Source of the DNA: Alkaliphilus transvaalensis ATCC 700919
GTDB lineage: Bacteria; Bacillota; Clostridia; Peptostreptococcales; Natronincolaceae
Length of the DNA: 45,001 bases
Direction of reading: 5' to 3'
NCBI RefSeq assembly: GCF_000621485.1
Contig: NZ_JHYF01000020.1
Coordinates: 1 to 45,001, forward strand
Below, piece after piece: positions 37,786-45,001 of the stretch. A model generated the notes under the pieces. The model searched no databases, was not told the origin of the DNA, and was given only the letters and a program-made list of their open reading frames with translations. Every line of letters begins with the position of its first letter. The first letter of the stretch is position 1. A program made the position numbers and the translations under genes.

Positions 37786-38927
37786 GCTGTTTCCCTCCTT
37801 CCTAACATGATGGCAAGGCCCATAGTAAGGAATGCAAGCCCCCATATCAATATCACTAATAACTGTGTCTCTACTATCCTACCTCCATAAATGTATGAGA
37901 AAAAGGCCCGGTGTCCAATATAATTTGGTGATAGGTATTTAAACTTGTTGAATAATTCTCCCATATACTCTATCGGTGCATATCCTCCTGCTAAAAAGGT
38001 GAAAACAGGAACTAAAATTGTCATAATGCTATTTGCAACCTTTCTATTAGGAGCCAACATACAAACCATAATACCTATCCCTACAGAAAAAACAGCCAGT
38101 GATAAACAAATCATCATAATAACTAACAAATTGTCTCCCCAATTAACTCCATAAACATGCTTTGTAAAGAAAACTAGTATCATTGCTTGAAGAAACAAAG
38201 TAAACACAGCTCCTAAGGTCCTCCCTAAATAGATTTGATAGTTTTTAATTGGTGAAGCTTTAATTCGATCCCCAATTCCTACAAAATACTCTTTTGCTAT
38301 ACCATGTAAACCATAATTAGCCCCATACATCAAGATCATCACCAGCATTGTTACACCATAGTAATCCATTGAACCAGGAATTTTATCAGCTAAATCAATT
38401 GTGTTATCTTTTATGGCACTAGTTCTCCTATACTCACCACCGTTGCCACCGATCATAGTCATTGCCATTATGGCATTATTGGACTCCACAAAACTATCTA
38501 CTACATTTTTTACGATCATCCTATAGAAGCCTCCACCCGAATGAAGGTCGGTAATCATTTCAATATTTGCCCCTGCATTACTTTGAATCCCCTGAGTATA
38601 TTCAGCATTAATATAAATTAATGCCACTACCTCTCTATTTTGTACTAAACTAACCCCTTCTTCATAAGAATCTACTTTAATGACTTCTAGTATTTCTTCT
38701 ACCTCATTAGAAGATAAAAAATCTTCGAACCTTGCAGAAGCACCTCCTATATCTTCATTTAAAAAACCAACGGGACTTCTCTTAATTTCTGCAAAAACAA
38801 ATTGTGAGCTTAATGCATTGCCTAAAATATAAATCACCACAATAGGCATTACTAACATCAAAAGAAGATCCTTTTTGTCCCTTAAATTTCTTAAAATTGT
38901 AAAATAGATAATATTTAATATCGCCAT
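37782..38927 (-). CDS. ABC-2 type permease, first of two
   Basis: 381 residues with the same architecture as its neighbour: one N-terminal helix (DLLLMLVMPIVVIYILGNAL), a large extracytoplasmic part (about 40-185), then about five helices with conserved KASPIKNYQIYLGRTLGA between them. The two permeases probably form a heterodimer. AGGCGGTGGG precedes the ATG, 12 bases after the ATPase gene. Confidence 0.88.
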   Translation of the reverse strand: MAILNIIYFTILRNLRDKKDLLLMLVMPIVVIYILGNALSSQFVFAEIKRSPVGFLNEDIGGASARFEDFLSSNEVEEILEVIKVDSYEEGVSLVQNREVVALIYINAEYTQGIQSNAGANIEMITDLHSGGGFYRMIVKNVVDSFVESNNAIMAMTMIGGNGGEYRRTSAIKDNTIDLADKIPGSMDYYGVTMLVMILMYGANYGLHGIAKEYFVGIGDRIKASPIKNYQIYLGRTLGAVFTLFLQAMILVFFTKHVYGVNWGDNLLVIMMICLSLAVFSVGIGIMVCMLAPNRKVANSIMTILVPVFTFLAGGYAPIEYMGELFNKFKYLSPNYIGHRAFFSYIYGGRIVETQLLVILIWGLAFLTMGLAIMLGRRETA

Positions 38928-38938
38928 ATTCCCACCGC

Positions 38939-39871
38939 CTAATCTCTTAATGTTCTTCCTGTTAGAGTAAGAAACACACCTTCTAAGGTAGGCTTTTCTA
39001 AGTTAATTTCTTGTATAAGTGAATTTTGCTGAGTAATTACATCGATTATCCTACCTAGGTTCTTTGAGTTTTTGCTAGAGACAATCGTTAAACGATTATC
39101 TTCAACGATACACTCTTTTACTTGATCGATAGATTTAATTTCATTGCATAGGTTGTTATTGGCCTTCGCTAACCTAATGGTGATTCTATCTTCAAAGGAG
39201 ATCAAATTCTTCAACTCTTCTTTTGTACCACTGGCAATTACCCTGCCGTGATCTATTATGGTGATTGTTTTACAAATTTCCTCTATTTCCTCCATGTAAT
39301 GGGAGGTATATATAATTGTAGAGCCTTTTTCATTTAATATCTTAACAGATTCTAATATCTGGTTTCTAGATTGAGGATCAATCCCTACTGTTGGTTCATC
39401 CATTATAATCAACTTAGGCTGGTGCAAAATAGCACAGCCAATATTTAGCCGCCTCTTCATCCCACCTGAAAATTTTTTAGGATAGGCTTTCTTTTTGTCT
39501 TGTAACCCAATAAATTCTAACGTTTCGTCAATTCTATTTTTCAATAAATTACCTTTTAATCCATATAACTTTCCAAAAAACACAAGATTTTCATAGGTGG
39601 TCAAATCATCATAAATTGCCACATCCTGCGGTACAATGCCAATTTCCTTTTTAATCTCTTCTTCTTGGCTATACAAGTCTTTACCGAATATTTTGATCTG
39701 ACCTTCATTTATTCGGCTTAGGCAGAGCATTGTATTAATTAAAGTAGTTTTCCCTGCCCCATTTGGTCCTAAAAGTCCATAGATATCTCCTTCTTTAATC
39801 GAAAGATTAATATGATCTACAGCGATATTATTTTCATAACGTTTAACTAAATTATTGATCTCAACAATCAT
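38939..39871 (-). CDS. ABC transporter ATP-binding protein (drug-export type)
   Basis: 310 residues. Walker A is GPNGAGKT (35-42), the signature FSGGMKRRLNIG, Walker B LIIMDEPTVGID, and TSHYMEEIEE holds the switch histidine. The C-terminal ~90 residues are the extension seen in CcmA/DrrA-type drug exporters. With the two permeases, kinase and regulator the set matches in composition the Bacillus LnrLMN-LnrJK (linearmycin) system, though here the transporter genes come first. ATAGGAGG precedes the ATG. Confidence 0.92.
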   Translation of the reverse strand: MIVEINNLVKRYENNIAVDHINLSIKEGDIYGLLGPNGAGKTTLINTMLCLSRINEGQIKIFGKDLYSQEEEIKKEIGIVPQDVAIYDDLTTYENLVFFGKLYGLKGNLLKNRIDETLEFIGLQDKKKAYPKKFSGGMKRRLNIGCAILHQPKLIIMDEPTVGIDPQSRNQILESVKILNEKGSTIIYTSHYMEEIEEICKTITIIDHGRVIASGTKEELKNLISFEDRITIRLAKANNNLCNEIKSIDQVKECIVEDNRLTIVSSKNSKNLGRIIDVITQQNSLIQEINLEKPTLEGVFLTLTGRTLRD

Positions 39872-40002
39872 TTTCGGCCGCCTCCTATCCCTATAACACC
39901 TTTTTTTATTTCTCTTTTATTTGTCTTTTATTTCTTTTTTTCTTCATTTTTATTTTACATTAATCTATTAGGCTTCAATAGTGCTTACAGGAATATTAAC
40001 AC

Positions 40003-40038
40003 ATGACATCTGTCATATTTTTGGGGCAAAATTTTGCC
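40003..40038. promoter_or_regulatory. Two adjacent palindromes between divergent transporter and SOD genes
   Basis: ATGACA-TC-TGTCAT (40003-40016) and the 14-bp perfect palindrome GGCAAAATTTTGCC (40025-40038) lie 130-170 bases before the ABC ATPase start. They look like operator sites; the partner regulator of the transporter block is one candidate to bind them. Otherwise 39872-40242 holds the dispersed repeat, the SOD promoter and no gene. Confidence 0.45.
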
Positions 40039-40092
40039 TAATGTATTTCAACATAAGCCTACCACTAAATCACTCGTAGGAAGACTTTGTTC
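40039..40092 (+). repeat. 54-nt dispersed repeat, copy upstream of the SOD gene
   Basis: Second copy of the repeat at 31559-31612 (44 of 54 identical, same orientation to the gene that follows). It starts at the edge of the palindrome 40025-40038 and ends 44 bases before the SigK-like promoter. Confidence 0.7.
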
Positions 40093-40135
40093 TTAAAACC
40101 CATTAGCTTAGATGTGCTTTAATTTACTAATGTCG

Positions 40136-40164
40136 AACCTTTTAAAGATCACCCTCATACTATA
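40136..40164 (+). promoter_or_regulatory. SigK-like promoter of the SOD gene
   Basis: AACC (40136-40139), 16 bases, CATACTATA (40156-40164) fits the SigK pattern mACm-N16-CATAnnnTA. A TATAAT overlaps at 40163-40168 but lacks a sigma-A -35. Late mother-cell expression is inferred, not shown. Confidence 0.4.
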
Positions 40165-40242
40165 TAATGAATCTCTTCGCCTCGATAAACAGCTGATGGA
40201 AGAATGGAAAAATAAAATCAAATAAGGAGGGTGTTTATTTAT

Positions 40243-40764
40243 ATGTATAATCCTAACTTAATTACTTACGCTAACTCAATGCACGGCTATCATAACTCAA
40301 CAGTAGAAAGACAAACGGCTGTTGCTAGAATTAAAGGAGGTCCTTTGAGGCCTGAAATATCAGGGGTTGTCTATTTTATTAATGTGGCAGGTGGAACTGA
40401 GGTTTATGCTTATATTCAAGGTCTTCCCCCCTATCAACCTGCTACAAACGATCAAGACCCAATTGGCCCCCATGGCTTCCATATACATGAATTTGGTACT
40501 TGTGAAATTGGTGATCCACAAGATCCCTTCCAAGCTGCCGGTGGTCATTGGAATCCCCGTAATCAACCCCACGGTAACCACGCTGGAGATTTCCCTGTCC
40601 TCTTTTCCAATGATGGAATGGCTAGAATGAGCTTCTTTACCGATCGTTTTAGAGTTTGGGAGGCAGTTGGAAAGGCAGTTATTATTCACCGAAATCCTGA
40701 TGATTACCGTAGTCAACCTGCTGGAGATGCAGGAAAAAGGTTAGCCTGTGGTCTTATTGTTTAG
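40243..40764 (+). CDS. Cu/Zn superoxide dismutase family protein
   Basis: 173 residues. All metal ligands are present: H80, H82, H102, H149 for copper and H102, H110, H113, D116 for zinc. The disulfide pair C87/C169 and the active-site arginine R166 (GKRLACG) are also there, so it should be active. There is no signal peptide, unlike most bacterial SodC proteins; clostridial relatives of this kind may be spore-associated. AAGGAGG ends 12 bases before the chosen ATG; an in-frame GTG directly abuts it at 40231. Single gene, divergent from the ABC operon. Confidence 0.9.
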   Translation: MYNPNLITYANSMHGYHNSTVERQTAVARIKGGPLRPEISGVVYFINVAGGTEVYAYIQGLPPYQPATNDQDPIGPHGFHIHEFGTCEIGDPQDPFQAAGGHWNPRNQPHGNHAGDFPVLFSNDGMARMSFFTDRFRVWEAVGKAVIIHRNPDDYRSQPAGDAGKRLACGLIV

Positions 40765-40868
40765 AGCTTGATTCTGCTTTCTAAATATTTCTAACTAGTC
40801 TAGTAAAATTAGCTTAATAAATTTCCACCATAATTTATGTCAGTTTTTTAATTTATTTTTAATTAAAA

Positions 40869-40928
40869 GAGGCTTCAAAATATCTCCTTACGAAACTTAA
40901 CTGTTTCGTAAGGAGATATTGAAGCCTC
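40869..40928 (-). terminator. Long terminator between SOD and nrdJ
   Basis: A stem of 26 base pairs with a two-base bulge (40869-40896 with 40903-40928) closes on a 6-nt loop. On the minus strand TTTTAATT follows, so it serves nrdJ, and it probably stops transcripts from both sides. Confidence 0.85.
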
Positions 40929-40962
40929 ATGTAGTTCATTGTATCTATATAGGAATCTCTGG

Positions 40963-43317
40963 CTATCTAATAGGACATACTCCTGTCTCACAACCATCAT
41001 TATCTAATATTACTTCTACTTCCTGCTTTTCATACTTTGTAATTAAGGAAGGTATAAAAGGTTTCATTTCTTTAACTCTTCTATTGTATTCAATCTCATC
41101 TATAGATTCATATGGTAATAGATCATAAAAACTTTCATCTAGAGATAAAAATGAAATGGCTACAACATCATCCCAGTTGTTCCAAACCCATTCTTCAACT
41201 TCTTCCCACTCGTGATTTCTAACATGAACTGTGATGGAGCAATTATGGTCTACATAGTTTTCCATAAACAGCTTATAGTTTTCTAATTGTTCTATAGCAG
41301 AAACATCATACTTTGTTCTACCCTTAGGAGCTTTTACAGGAAACTCTACAACTTTGGTTGAACAATTGTCCCAATCTTGCCCCACTTCTGGATGAACAGG
41401 ATAATTCAACTCTTCACAAACCTTAAGAAGGGGATCATTTGCACTGATACGTATCCTTCTAATATAGTAGGGGGCATGGGAATAGTGAACACCACTTGAA
41501 ACAGTCGGCAGCTGAGAAAGGGTTCCTTCTGGCTTTACCGTTGTTACTAATAAAGGTTTGTTTTCACCGATTTCTTTAGCATAGGCTTCTACTTCTTCAT
41601 GGGCAGCAGACCTTAGTTTCCTTAGTAATTCCGCCTCTTCTTCTGTTGATAATTCAATTGCGTTTACCATATCTTGCCACCCTGTTAAAGAACAACCCAC
41701 TAACTTATCTCTTTCCTGAACTGCATTCCATAGAGGTAGTTCTAACTCAACGCAGGTCATTCGATATCCTGCCCTTACTGATAACTTTTGAGCTTCTAAT
41801 AAACCTTCTAAATCTATTTTCCCTTGAGATGTAACAAAGGAATATACATTTATAGTGGTTAGATTACATAACCCTCTTGAATCTAATAATATTTCACCAC
41901 AAGGATTTACCCCATTCATATTTGGTCTACGCTTCATAGCAGCTTCAGCATTGATCCAAGCTGGTTCCCCAGAATATCGCATTTTTTCCATTTGCCAATG
42001 AAGAACTTCTCTAGTAGGTTTTTTCTCATAATAAATAGAGTTGTTACTCATTTGTCGGTGGATAATATCTTTGTCTACAATCCATTGGCCATCGATTTGT
42101 TTATATAAATTTGTTTTTGCATCGATTGATTCTTGATCCGCTGGGTCTATTAAGATCATCTCTGCAGTTCTTCTTACTCCTCCAACAACAACATTTTCGC
42201 CTATTATATTGGCTATATCAAGACAATCTACTGGTCTTAGCTTAAACCGTTTAGTCCCTTCAATGAAACCTCTTTTTTCTATTACTTTATTAATTTTAAT
42301 AAACATATTCTTTAGACTAGAGTGGCCACTGGCAGTACCACCAAAGGTTTTTAGCTTTTCGCCTTGTGGTCGGACATGATCATAACTTACAATGATTGTT
42401 TTTATATTGCGATATTCGTTACTATAGATAATTTTGAACAGAAAATCTAGAGATTGAGTCCACCCTTCTTTACTGTCACCTACTGTTATTTTCACTGTAT
42501 TATTATGAAGAAATTCTAAACTAGTAGAATCTTCTCGTTCTTCTGGGGCTATTGGAGTATAATCTTTGTGGATTATTTGGTAGTTGCTTCTTACCTTTGG
42601 TAATTGTACAACATCTCCCTTTAGAATTCTAGCCCCTACTCCAGAACCAATCATTAGTAAGTAAAATAGGTCTTTAAAGGCATCAAAACTATCGATCACT
42701 ATAAAGGAGCAATTATAATTAGCCATTGGATAGTTTTTTGCCACAGGTGTGTTACCTACCCAAAAAGTTCTACCTGATAAGAATTGCTTTAAGTTATAAA
42801 TGTTATCATACAACTTTTCTGCTTCGGCTCTAGTAGTAGTTACAAGACTACAATTATATTCTACTGCTCTTTTTACTGTTTCCCACCAGTACTCCCGTCT
42901 GCCTTCTTCTGGCAACCATCTACTGTAGGTTCTATAATAAACAAAATCACCTAATTGTTTCATAGGGGATGGCCTATGCTTATATCTACTGATAAACTCA
43001 TCAGTTAGTAGTCCTTCTTCTTTTTTGTTCCCTTTATACCTAGATCTTTCCCTCTGACTTCGATAAATTATGTATCTCTTAGCTGCATCTTTACGTTCAC
43101 TTTCCATAAGTAAATTTTCTACAATATCTTGTATTTCTTCTACATGGATTGGAGATTTATATTGTTCTATTTGTTTTGTAATTTGACTCACAATCTTATG
43201 ACTTAAAACTGTATCAACCCCTACTTTAGTTTCAGCCATTGCTTTTTCAATCGCATTTATTATTTTTGTTTCATTGTACTCTACATGGTTTCCTTCTCGT
43301 TTAATTACCTTGATCAT
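40963..43317 (-). CDS. nrdJ: Adenosylcobalamin-dependent ribonucleoside-triphosphate reductase
   Basis: 784 residues, a class II monomeric enzyme like that of Lactobacillus leichmannii. An ATP-cone (about 1-95, VIKREGNHVEYNETKIINAI) precedes the barrel. The thiyl cysteine is in NPCGEI, with the redox partner cysteine 11 residues on (GLC), and the other one is probably in NYNCSF. The C-terminal shuttle pair is C776/C781 (GCETGVCP). It makes dNTPs without oxygen and needs B12. Upstream are two NrdR boxes and a thioredoxin-like gene that may supply electrons. No B12 riboswitch is present. Confidence 0.95.
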   Translation of the reverse strand: MIKVIKREGNHVEYNETKIINAIEKAMAETKVGVDTVLSHKIVSQITKQIEQYKSPIHVEEIQDIVENLLMESERKDAAKRYIIYRSQRERSRYKGNKKEEGLLTDEFISRYKHRPSPMKQLGDFVYYRTYSRWLPEEGRREYWWETVKRAVEYNCSLVTTTRAEAEKLYDNIYNLKQFLSGRTFWVGNTPVAKNYPMANYNCSFIVIDSFDAFKDLFYLLMIGSGVGARILKGDVVQLPKVRSNYQIIHKDYTPIAPEEREDSTSLEFLHNNTVKITVGDSKEGWTQSLDFLFKIIYSNEYRNIKTIIVSYDHVRPQGEKLKTFGGTASGHSSLKNMFIKINKVIEKRGFIEGTKRFKLRPVDCLDIANIIGENVVVGGVRRTAEMILIDPADQESIDAKTNLYKQIDGQWIVDKDIIHRQMSNNSIYYEKKPTREVLHWQMEKMRYSGEPAWINAEAAMKRRPNMNGVNPCGEILLDSRGLCNLTTINVYSFVTSQGKIDLEGLLEAQKLSVRAGYRMTCVELELPLWNAVQERDKLVGCSLTGWQDMVNAIELSTEEEAELLRKLRSAAHEEVEAYAKEIGENKPLLVTTVKPEGTLSQLPTVSSGVHYSHAPYYIRRIRISANDPLLKVCEELNYPVHPEVGQDWDNCSTKVVEFPVKAPKGRTKYDVSAIEQLENYKLFMENYVDHNCSITVHVRNHEWEEVEEWVWNNWDDVVAISFLSLDESFYDLLPYESIDEIEYNRRVKEMKPFIPSLITKYEKQEVEVILDNDGCETGVCPIR

Positions 43318-43343
43318 AAGTAACCTCCTTAATGACTAACTTT

Positions 43344-43359
43344 TTTCAATATATGGTAT
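43344..43359 (-). promoter_or_regulatory. NrdR box 2
   Basis: Core CCATATATTG at 43356-43347 fits C-N-ATATAT-N-G. It lies 31 bases from box 1, three helical turns, the usual NrdR pair spacing. Confidence 0.8.
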
Positions 43360-43374
43360 GTAGTATTTTATAAC

Positions 43375-43390
43375 GTACTATATATTGTAT
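43375..43390 (-). promoter_or_regulatory. NrdR box 1
   Basis: Core CAATATATAG at 43387-43378 fits C-N-ATATAT-N-G and overlaps the nrdJ -10. Confidence 0.8.
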
Positions 43391-43412
43391 CACTTCTCTT
43401 TTTTAAAGTCAA
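43384..43412 (-). promoter_or_regulatory. Promoter of nrdJ
   Basis: TTGACT (43412-43407), 17 bases, TACAAT (43389-43384) on the minus strand. It lies right after the thioredoxin gene's terminator, and its -10 is covered by NrdR box 1. Confidence 0.75.
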
Positions 43413-43421
43413 AAGAAAAAG

Positions 43422-43453
43422 AAAAAAAAGAAAGTAGTCTATACTACTTTCTT
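43422..43453 (-). terminator. Terminator overlapping the thioredoxin gene stop codon
   Basis: AAGAAAGTAGT (43428-43438) pairs with ACTACTTTCTT (43443-43453), followed by eight Ts on the minus strand. The TAG stop (43446-43444) lies within the stem. Confidence 0.85.
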
Positions 43454-43953
43454 AGTATGATATTCGTTATTTCTTTTATGGTATCTTTTATATATTCACC
43501 TTTACGATATTTCCTCTTTGCCACTATAATCTCTACTTGATTACCTTTAGCAACAAGATTACGTAACAAGGTTGGTGTTTCTATAAAGGCTCCTAATTCT
43601 TCAAAATTTTCATCAAGAACAATAAATGTAGGTATCTTTACTTTTCCTGCTAGTTTATAATTAGAGAGGTGCTCCTCATACCCTTCTCGGGGTAGAATGT
43701 ATACATTAATTTGGGGATTTATGTCACTGATCTTTTGAACTGCAGGGACATTTATTATGCAATCAGGACACCATATTTCTGCAAAGGCTAATATATGAAC
43801 AGGTCTATTTATTGATTTAATTTTATTTAATAAGTCTTCGTCAACTTCTATTCCTTTATATATTTCCAGAGTCTTCTCTCGATTTATGTCTTGATCTTGA
43901 TCAATAAATTCGGCAAAAGTACAACTTAACCCTATTAGCTCACCAAAGTTCAT
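43444..43953 (-). CDS. Thioredoxin-family protein
   Basis: 169 residues. The redox motif WCPDC has cysteines at 62 and 65, and the cis-proline is in KIPTFIVLDE. An N-terminal helical extension of about 45 residues precedes the fold, and there is no signal peptide, so it is cytoplasmic. I chose the ATG at 43953 with ATAGGGGGG upstream; an in-frame start 15 codons earlier would cover the promoter. It sits directly before nrdJ with a terminator between; it might reduce NrdJ, by inference. Confidence 0.88.
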   Translation of the reverse strand: MNFGELIGLSCTFAEFIDQDQDINREKTLEIYKGIEVDEDLLNKIKSINRPVHILAFAEIWCPDCIINVPAVQKISDINPQINVYILPREGYEEHLSNYKLAGKVKIPTFIVLDENFEELGAFIETPTLLRNLVAKGNQVEIIVAKRKYRKGEYIKDTIKEITNIILRK

Positions 43954-43981
43954 TATTATCCCCCCTATGTTTATTAAAACT

Positions 43982-43990
43982 ATTATATCA
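43982..43990 (-). promoter_or_regulatory. Extended -10 promoter of the thioredoxin-family gene
   Basis: TGATATAAT on the minus strand, about 30 bases before the ATG; no clear -35. Upstream to the rRNA terminator (43991-44251) I see nothing else. Confidence 0.5.
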
Positions 43991-44251
43991 CTTTTCAAAT
44001 CATAATTTAAATAGCAATGATAAAATACAATATTTTTCCTTCCTTATATTCTTCCACCTTTTATTATATGTCTACTTTATTTGTTTATTCGATTTAACTA
44101 TGTTTTTCATCTTCTTATCAGCGGTGCTCATTCCTTTAAATCCATAAAAATGATTATGAAACTGTTTATAACTAATTAATTTTCCATCATTCTATAAACA
44201 TTTTCAACAACCTTATCCTCATTTTGTTGTAGCCATATACTATTTTTCGCA

Positions 44252-44283
44252 AAAAAAACTGACTCTCTTTTGAGTCAGTTTTT
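44252..44283 (-). terminator. rRNA operon terminator
   Basis: AAAACTGACTC pairs with GAGTCAGTTTT over a 6-nt loop, with eight Ts on the minus strand, 11 bases after 5S rRNA. Confidence 0.9.
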
Positions 44284-44293
44284 AAAAAATAAA

Positions 44294-44409
44294 TACCGCG
44301 ACGTCCTACTCTCCCAGGAGGCTGCCCTCCAAGTACCATCAGCGCTGAAGAGCTTAACTTCTGTGTTCGGGATGGGAACAGGTGTGACCTCTTCGCTATT
44401 GTCACGGCA
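44294..44409 (-). rRNA. rrf: 5S ribosomal RNA
   Basis: About 116 nt. Recognised by CCATCCCGAACACAGAAGTTAA, split here as CCATCCCGAACACAG and GAAGTTAAG, and by GGGAGAGTAGGACG near the 3' end. The ends pair over eight bases (GCCGTGAC with GTCGCGGT), which sets the boundaries. Confidence 0.94.
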
Positions 44410-44667
44410 TTTTAAGTTGATGACCATAAGTAGACAACAAAAATTTTTAATTCTATGTTGGTCACTTAGTTAGTAGTTTATCTACTAACTTCATTTCTAC
44501 TTTTGTGTCAGTAACTTAGTTAGAAATTAATTGATTCCTATCCTTTAATATCATCTGATATCATCCAAAGGAATCATGAAATTGTCTAACTTCCATATTC
44601 ACTTACTGAAGGAATAGTTCCCTCAAAACCACACAATATATTTTAGTATCAGCTGTTTTTTAAATTT
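44410..44667 (-). other. 23S-5S spacer, no tRNA
   Basis: The 258-base spacer has no tRNA gene. It holds two stems likely used in processing: GTTAGTAG/CTACTAAC (44469-44489) and TGATTCCT/AGGAATCA around 44532-44575, the latter enclosing an ATATCAT direct repeat. Confidence 0.6.

Positions 44668-45001
<334 letters not shown>

Noticed and set aside
40360-40716. Long open frames opposite or overlapping the SOD gene
   Set aside because: They overlap a gene with all catalytic residues, and have no ribosome binding sites or recognisable protein features.
43318-43443. Possible B12 riboswitch before nrdJ
   Set aside because: Only 126 bases separate the genes, filled by a terminator, promoter and NrdR boxes; no B12-box sequence is present.
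44410-44667. tRNA gene in the 23S-5S spacer
   Set aside because: No cloverleaf, no GGTTCGAATCC-like T-arm on either strand.

Overview
The window is AT-rich Firmicutes DNA, most likely from an anaerobic, endospore-forming clostridium. An Alkaliphilus/Natronincola-type organism is my best guess from gene content and order, not from a database match. The basis is T-box leaders on aminoacyl-tRNA synthetase genes, SigH, CtsR-McsA-McsB-ClpC, DisA, a CBS/DRTGG-containing family II pyrophosphatase, a B12-dependent ribonucleotide reductase, a eukaryote-type ProRS and strong AAGGAGG ribosome binding sites.

Almost everything is on the minus strand. Read in that direction, from the right edge, it starts with the 3' end of a 23S rRNA gene and a 5S rRNA gene. 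A thioredoxin-like gene and nrdJ follow; nrdJ has two NrdR boxes over and downstream of its promoter. Next is a five-gene block of ABC ATPase, two ABC-2 permeases, a histidine kinase and a NarL-type regulator, laid out like the Bacillus linearmycin-resistance system. Plus-strand genes here are a Cu/Zn superoxide dismutase, a CBS-domain pyrophosphatase and hisC. An EF-G-like GTPase and a small unknown gene come next.

The remaining ~28 kb is the conserved Firmicutes housekeeping block known from Bacillus subtilis (ctsR to sigH), in the same order with insertions: ctsR-mcsA-mcsB-clpC, [lipoprotein], radA-disA, [plus-strand cysteine-rich small gene], carD, yacL, [copper amine oxidase-like exported protein], ispD-ispF, [natA-natB], proS, [DUF1002 protein], gltX, T-box, cysE-cysS, mrnC, [membrane-anchored unknown]-thyX, rlmB-rae1, sigH, tuf (cut by the left edge). 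Two T-boxes are readable: a UGC (Cys) specifier before cysE-cysS and a CCC (Pro) specifier before proS. A textbook CtsR operator sits just downstream of the ctsR -10.

The least explained content is between genes. Two related ~170-180 bp inverted-repeat elements bracket natAB, one with a 5-bp flanking duplication. A 121-bp inverted-repeat element carrying a terminator-like hairpin abuts the cysS stop codon. A 142-bp inverted-repeat element follows clpC. A 54-nt dispersed repeat (44/54 identical) lies upstream of both hisC and the superoxide dismutase gene. A ~300-nt hairpin-rich stretch with its own terminator, between the lipoprotein gene and radA, could be an RNA gene or a decayed gene. No complete mobile element, phage, CRISPR array or tRNA gene was seen.
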